From Diphasiastrum complanatum (lineage: Eukaryota; Streptophyta; Lycopodiopsida; Lycopodiales; Lycopodiaceae): a stretch of 64,000 bases of DNA. This document shows positions 60,421 to 64,000 of this stretch, in pieces; the stretch's first letter is position 1, and each line of letters starts with the position of its first letter. The DNA is taken from assembly GCA_029204225.1 (NCBI GenBank), contig CM055094.1:14204928-14268927 (forward strand), written 5' to 3'. The notes below the pieces were generated by a model that searched no databases, was not told where the DNA came from, and saw only the letters and a program-made list of their open reading frames with translations. A program made the translations under genes and the position numbers.

Positions 60421-61544
60421 GGTTATGTACACAATCTCTAACTATGAAACCTAGTCAAGATGTAGAAACATCCAAAAGATCTTAAAACTTTTTAAATGGA
60501 CCATCACGGTGGTGGATCTATTTTGCATTTGCTTTGGTTGTATTGACATGATGGATACAGTGGTGGGGAGATAAGCTCCTTGGTGAGAGGCCTATGTACT
60601 GGTCAAATCATAGTTGGCAACGTCAAGCATGGGAAGTTGAGCCTACACGGGATGTAGGAGAGGCAAATCATCATCAGTATCTTTGGGAGATGGGCGAGCT
60701 ACTCAGGTATATTCTATGGTGAGTTTTGCGTACATTCATTCATTGACTCCTTGGTAGACTCTTGTGCTTGGAGCATGGAGAATGGACGGAAATTAATTTT
60801 CAGGACTTATTGGATAGTTGGATATGCTTGGACGTGGGGGCTTCTTGATGATAGGTGTTGGCCATGGTTGAGGATCTGATTTGGAGACCAGTGGTGTAGC
60901 AACGGATCTATAGGTTACAGGTGCTGATATGACAAGATACCACAGTTTGCGCAAGCCTGGTGATGTATTTGACGTATTCGTGTTGGTTTGCATGAATCTG
61001 TGCTTGCATGTCACTTTGTCATGGGAGTCTAGATCTGAGTCCAAATTGTATGTGCTTATGCATTTGCTACGTATGAAACAAAGTAGTCATGTGGATGCTC
61101 AGTGACTTGTCGTTATGTCTACTAGTTGTCTATCTGGTGAGGGTATAATCTTATGGTGGCAGTAAGATTTCCTCATGTTGAGCCTTAGTCACTCATTTAT
61201 GTGAGCTTTACAGGTTTGTGCTTGTAAGAGCCTGATAGGATGTCAGTCTAGCTAGATGGAGGATGTAAGTCTCGTGGTGGCAGTGGGATTTTCTCAGTTT
61301 GAGCCATGTTGCTCATGTGGTCCACTTGTGTTTAAGTCGGATTGGGGACGAGTCAGTTGGTGAGAGTGTGGCAGACTCTCTATATGAGCATTGTATTTGC
61401 ATGATACTTTGTGTGACAAACATGGTTGTTTGATGGTGTGCTTGAGTTGAGTCAAGTACAAGGTAGCAGAGATATGCATAATATCTTTTGGACATTCCAA
61501 ATGCTGCTAGAGTAAATTTATTTACTCCTATCACATTTGAGCTT
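60421..61544 (+). mobile_element. Non-coding interior of an LTR element (LARD-like)
   Basis: A G-rich stretch without coding motifs ends in a polypurine tract and an LTR. It contains an internal tandem similarity: GGTGGCAGTAAGATTTCCTC with GTTGAGCC (about 61156-61185) and GGTGGCAGTGGGATTTTCTC with TTTGAGCC (about 61276-61305), roughly 120 bp apart. No 5' LTR or primer site was found, so the element is 5' truncated or its start was replaced. Confidence 0.45.
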
Positions 61545-61553
61545 AAAGGAGGG
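61545..61553 (+). other. Polypurine tract
   Basis: AAAGGAGGG directly precedes TGTTAGAAAT. Confidence 0.65.
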
Positions 61554-62007
61554 TGTTAGAAATCAGTTTGATCTGATTCATTAGTATAAGCTTCAAATGT
61601 GATATTGTAATTAGTGTACAGTTAATTAGCTTTACTGTATTTGGTTGTTATCGGGACGTGACCCACTATCGTCATATCAGTGGGCACTACTCCAGGCGTT
61701 GGCTACTGGGATGAGCCGAGTAGCCACATGTAGAAAAATTAGCCTATATAGTGTATTTTTTATTGTTTATGCTATACTCAAGGGCATGTCCTGGGTTTGT
61801 CAGTATTTTAGCCCATTTTGGGCCGTTTAGTCAGACAAGTGTTAACACTTGTCGAGCCCATGCATGTTGGGGATTTTGGCATATGTACAATTTTCTCTTT
61901 GTAATCTAAAGCTTTCGTTGTGCCATATTTGAGAGTTTGTGAGGAGAGTCTATGGTGATTGATTGATGTGATCAGCATACTGCACTAGATCCTAATAGGA
62001 TTTAACA
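61554..62007 (+). repeat. 3' LTR of the LARD-like element
   Basis: It starts TGTTAGAAAT after the polypurine tract. The most symmetrical end is TTTAACA at 62001-62007, with CATCCAACA at 62015-62023 an alternative. A TATA-like CCTATATAGTG lies near 61743-61753. Confidence 0.55.
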
Positions 62008-62248
62008 GATCACTCATCCAACAGGATTAAAGAGCTGCTAAGAAGGGGTCCAATAGCATTAGAGGATGGACTACCTCGTTTTACTACTTGTAGGAGAATC
62101 TACCTCATTTGATGTCATTGATATTGTGGAGATCTATGTGATTTTGGGAGTTCTAGTCATCTTGAGTGTCTTCTCTCTCTACCCAAAGCTTATTGGATGC
62201 ATTCTCTCTCTATTTGAGGAGATGAGCTTTTCATACTCCCAAGTGTTG

Positions 62249-62630
62249 TTAGAAATCAAGGCACCATAATCTTAGGCATGGCTTTAAACCACTCCTTAGG
62301 TTGGAGTGCATCTTGAAAATCTCTTGGCTCATCATGAGAAATGAAAAATGCATTATATGAGCCATCCTCCACTTGCTTGCCTTTCTCCACATATGTGAGC
62401 CTCCTTGGTTCAGATCTCTCTCCCATAGATCTTCGTGGTGTAATTTCTTGAAGATCCTCCTCCTTAAGCCTTGACCCCACTGCATCTTTATTGGCATCAA
62501 GATTGGTAAATGGTAAATTTCCATAAGGTAGCTTGATGTGGGCCCCATCCAAGTTGAGCTTTTGATCTTCATGAAAGATCACATCTCTACTTACAACATG
62601 ATAAAAATACTGCAAAATAATCCCATTTTA
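62249..62630 (-). pseudogene. Copia fragment: integrase C-terminus / RT N-terminus
   Basis: The minus frame reads FYHVVSRDVIFHEDQKLN, a charged linker, and then ISHDEPRDFQDALQPKEWFKAM before a stop at 62256. In copia pol the SRDVxFxE box links integrase to RT, and DEPxxFxxAxxxxEWxxAM opens RT. It lies downstream (minus) of the LTR of element A and so represents a separate insertion or a rearranged piece. Confidence 0.8.
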
Positions 62631-62780
62631 TCCTAGAAATGATGGAGAAAGCACCTACTTAAGATCCAAACAAGATCTAGAAGCTAGATTACTAATCAAT
62701 GCATTGATTCCTAGCTTATCTTGGCTTGAACTCCATGAATTAGCTCCAAAACTCTTCACACGTGTGAAAGTACGGCTTGT

Positions 62781-63276
62781 TGTTGCCAGTGTACTGTACC
62801 TACAACTCCAAACTCATTCAATCATCACAAAAAATCATATTCCAATAGCATTCATCAATCAAATCATAGACTCAAACTAGTCAAGAAGGAAAATCTCGAT
62901 TTTGCTCATAATTGGATGGAAATCCCATCACATATTTATACATGTAGAGCTCGGATCTGAGCATGTTAGGGCTTTATCTATTCATCATAACCTAACCCTA
63001 ACATCTAACCTAGATATCCACTTAATCCACCCTGTTTAGGGTCAATGCCTCGAGATCCAAAAACAATGAGAAAAATGCTATTTTTAGCTCCTACTTTTTC
63101 TCTACCCTATCTATGCACTCTTTGGTCATATCTCAATGGTATGATTCCAAAGCTAGGTTAATGATTTGACCTAGAATAAGGTATCCTATGCTTTTGGCAC
63201 GTGTGACATCCCACAACATGGCCTCAAAGTCATTCACAAGTGGTAATTGTGCAAACTAGCTTGTGTAAATTTAACA
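62781..63276 (-). repeat. 3' LTR of copia element A
   Basis: On the minus strand it starts TGTTAAATTT at 63276 after the polypurine tract. A likely end is ACTGGCAACA (62781-62790). A TATA-like GTATAAATATGTG (about 62930-62945, minus) fits an LTR promoter. The end is tentative. Confidence 0.5.
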
Positions 63277-63287
63277 CTCCTCCTCAC
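63277..63287 (-). other. Polypurine tract of copia element A
   Basis: GTGAGGAGGAG precedes the LTR TG start; the same arrangement occurs at elements B and C. Confidence 0.65.
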
Positions 63288-63289
63288 AA

Positions 63290-64000
63290 CTAGTTTGAAG
63301 ATAACATAGACTGGCTTATCAACCCTAGGGCTGATCTTAACTTCACAAATGCAGCTCTTTGAAGTGGTTTAGTGAGGGCATTAGCAATACATTCACTACT
63401 TGCCACATGCTCCAAAGATATCTCCTTTGATTGCACCTTCTCTCTCACAAAATGATGAGAGATCTTAATGTGTTTTGACCTTGCATGGAAGATTGGATTG
63501 GTTGCAAGGTGTTGGGCTGAGATGTTGTCATTGTAGAGAATTGAAACAAAATCTAAACTCATGACTTTCAGCTCCATAAGTAGCCTCTTGATCCATAATA
63601 GCTCCTTTGTTGTAGTGGTGAGAGCTTTATACTCGGCTTCGGTTGAAGAAAGTGAGATAAATTTCTTGTTTCTTTGACAACCAAGAAACTACTCCTCCAC
63701 CAATGAATGTTGCATAGGCACTTGTGGACTTCCTATCCCTTTTTTCACCTGCCAAATCCGAGTCACTAAAGGCATGTAAATCAATGACATGTCCTCTATG
63801 GAGAATTCCATGATCTAGAGTACCTGAGATGTATCTCAAGATCCTTTAAGCATTTTTCCAATGTATCACTAATGGATCTTGCATATATTGACTTAGCCTA
63901 CACACACTAAAGCATAGATCAGGCCTAGTTATGCTGATCCACATTAAGGAGCCTATAAGCTGCCTATAAAGAGTGATGTCCATAAAGGATGCTTCATCAC
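63290..64000 (-). pseudogene. Copia element A: RT end and RNase H, running off the window
   Basis: The minus strand from 64000 reads MDITLYRQLIGSLMWIS, TRPDLCFSVCRLSQYM and WKNA (thumb end of RT), then ILRYISGTLDHGILHRG. RNase H follows: FSDSDLAGEKRDRKSTSAYA, GGVVSWLSKKQ, a frame change, then LLMELKVMSLDFVSIL, DNISAQHLATNPIFHARSKH and ANALTKPLQR. These are all canonical copia RNase H motifs, including the first Asp and the LTKPL end. There is one frameshift near 63650 and one stop near 63850. The remainder lies beyond the right edge. Confidence 0.9.

Overview
This window looks like nuclear DNA of a land plant: AT-rich, gene-poor and packed with decayed transposable elements. Three things support this. 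First, a three-exon gene of the plant-specific TIGR01589 family lies on the minus strand at 43564-44756. Second, Ty1/copia remnants carry TGGTATCA-type tRNA-iMet primer sites, and Ty3/gypsy remnants carry a tRNA-Asp primer site or chromodomains. Third, there are very long (CT/GA)n, (AT)n and (GT)n arrays. The species cannot be named from the sequence. A non-angiosperm plant is possible, but that is inference only.

Layout. 1-620: 3' end of a minus-strand chromodomain Ty3/gypsy element, followed by about 4.9 kb of non-coding, C-over-G skewed DNA. 5.5-7.6 kb: gag remnants around a copia LTR. 8068-13496: a plus-strand Ty3/gypsy element with 5' LTR, tRNA-Asp primer site, gag with three zinc knuckles, protease and RT, and a large deletion running into a truncated 3' LTR. 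13.9-17.3 kb: copia integrase, copy 1 of a duplicated intron-containing gene, a terminal fragment of a second mobile element, and a gypsy integrase fragment. 17.4-31.8 kb: mostly featureless DNA with three long CT/GA arrays. 31.9-36.2 kb: two minus-strand copia elements of one family; one carries an unrecognised 213-codon frame where RT should be. 37.9-38.7 kb: chromodomain end plus LTR of another gypsy element. 42.4-45.4 kb: the host gene island. 47.2-51.0 kb: a DNA N4/N6-methylase-like relic and two palindrome-bearing tandem arrays. 51.0-60.4 kb: copy 2 of the duplicated, possibly transposase-like gene. 60.4-64 kb: a non-coding LTR element and copia fragments.

The most interesting structure is inside copy 2 of the duplicated gene. 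At 55384-60319 a 4.94-kb insertion begins and ends with matching inverted termini (CATTAGGGGA plus TGGGCCCTTT). Copy 1 of the gene preserves the uninterrupted site. The insertion encodes a broken histone H3 variant-like protein with CENH3-like features (minus), a broken unrecognised protein with an acidic tail (plus), and an unrecognised coiled-coil protein (minus). A recurring GCGC-TGAWCCGATAT motif sits immediately upstream of two of the start codons and in tandem repeats between them. A related terminus at 16790-16862 indicates a family. I recognise no transposase or integrase in it, so its mobility mechanism is unknown.

A second candidate system is the duplicated gene itself. About 30 bp beyond its last coding stretch lies an array of roughly twenty 27/28-bp units, each an imperfect 19-bp palindrome. 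Such an array could serve as subterminal protein-binding sites. Nearly everything in the window except the TIGR01589 gene is broken by stops, frameshifts or deletions.
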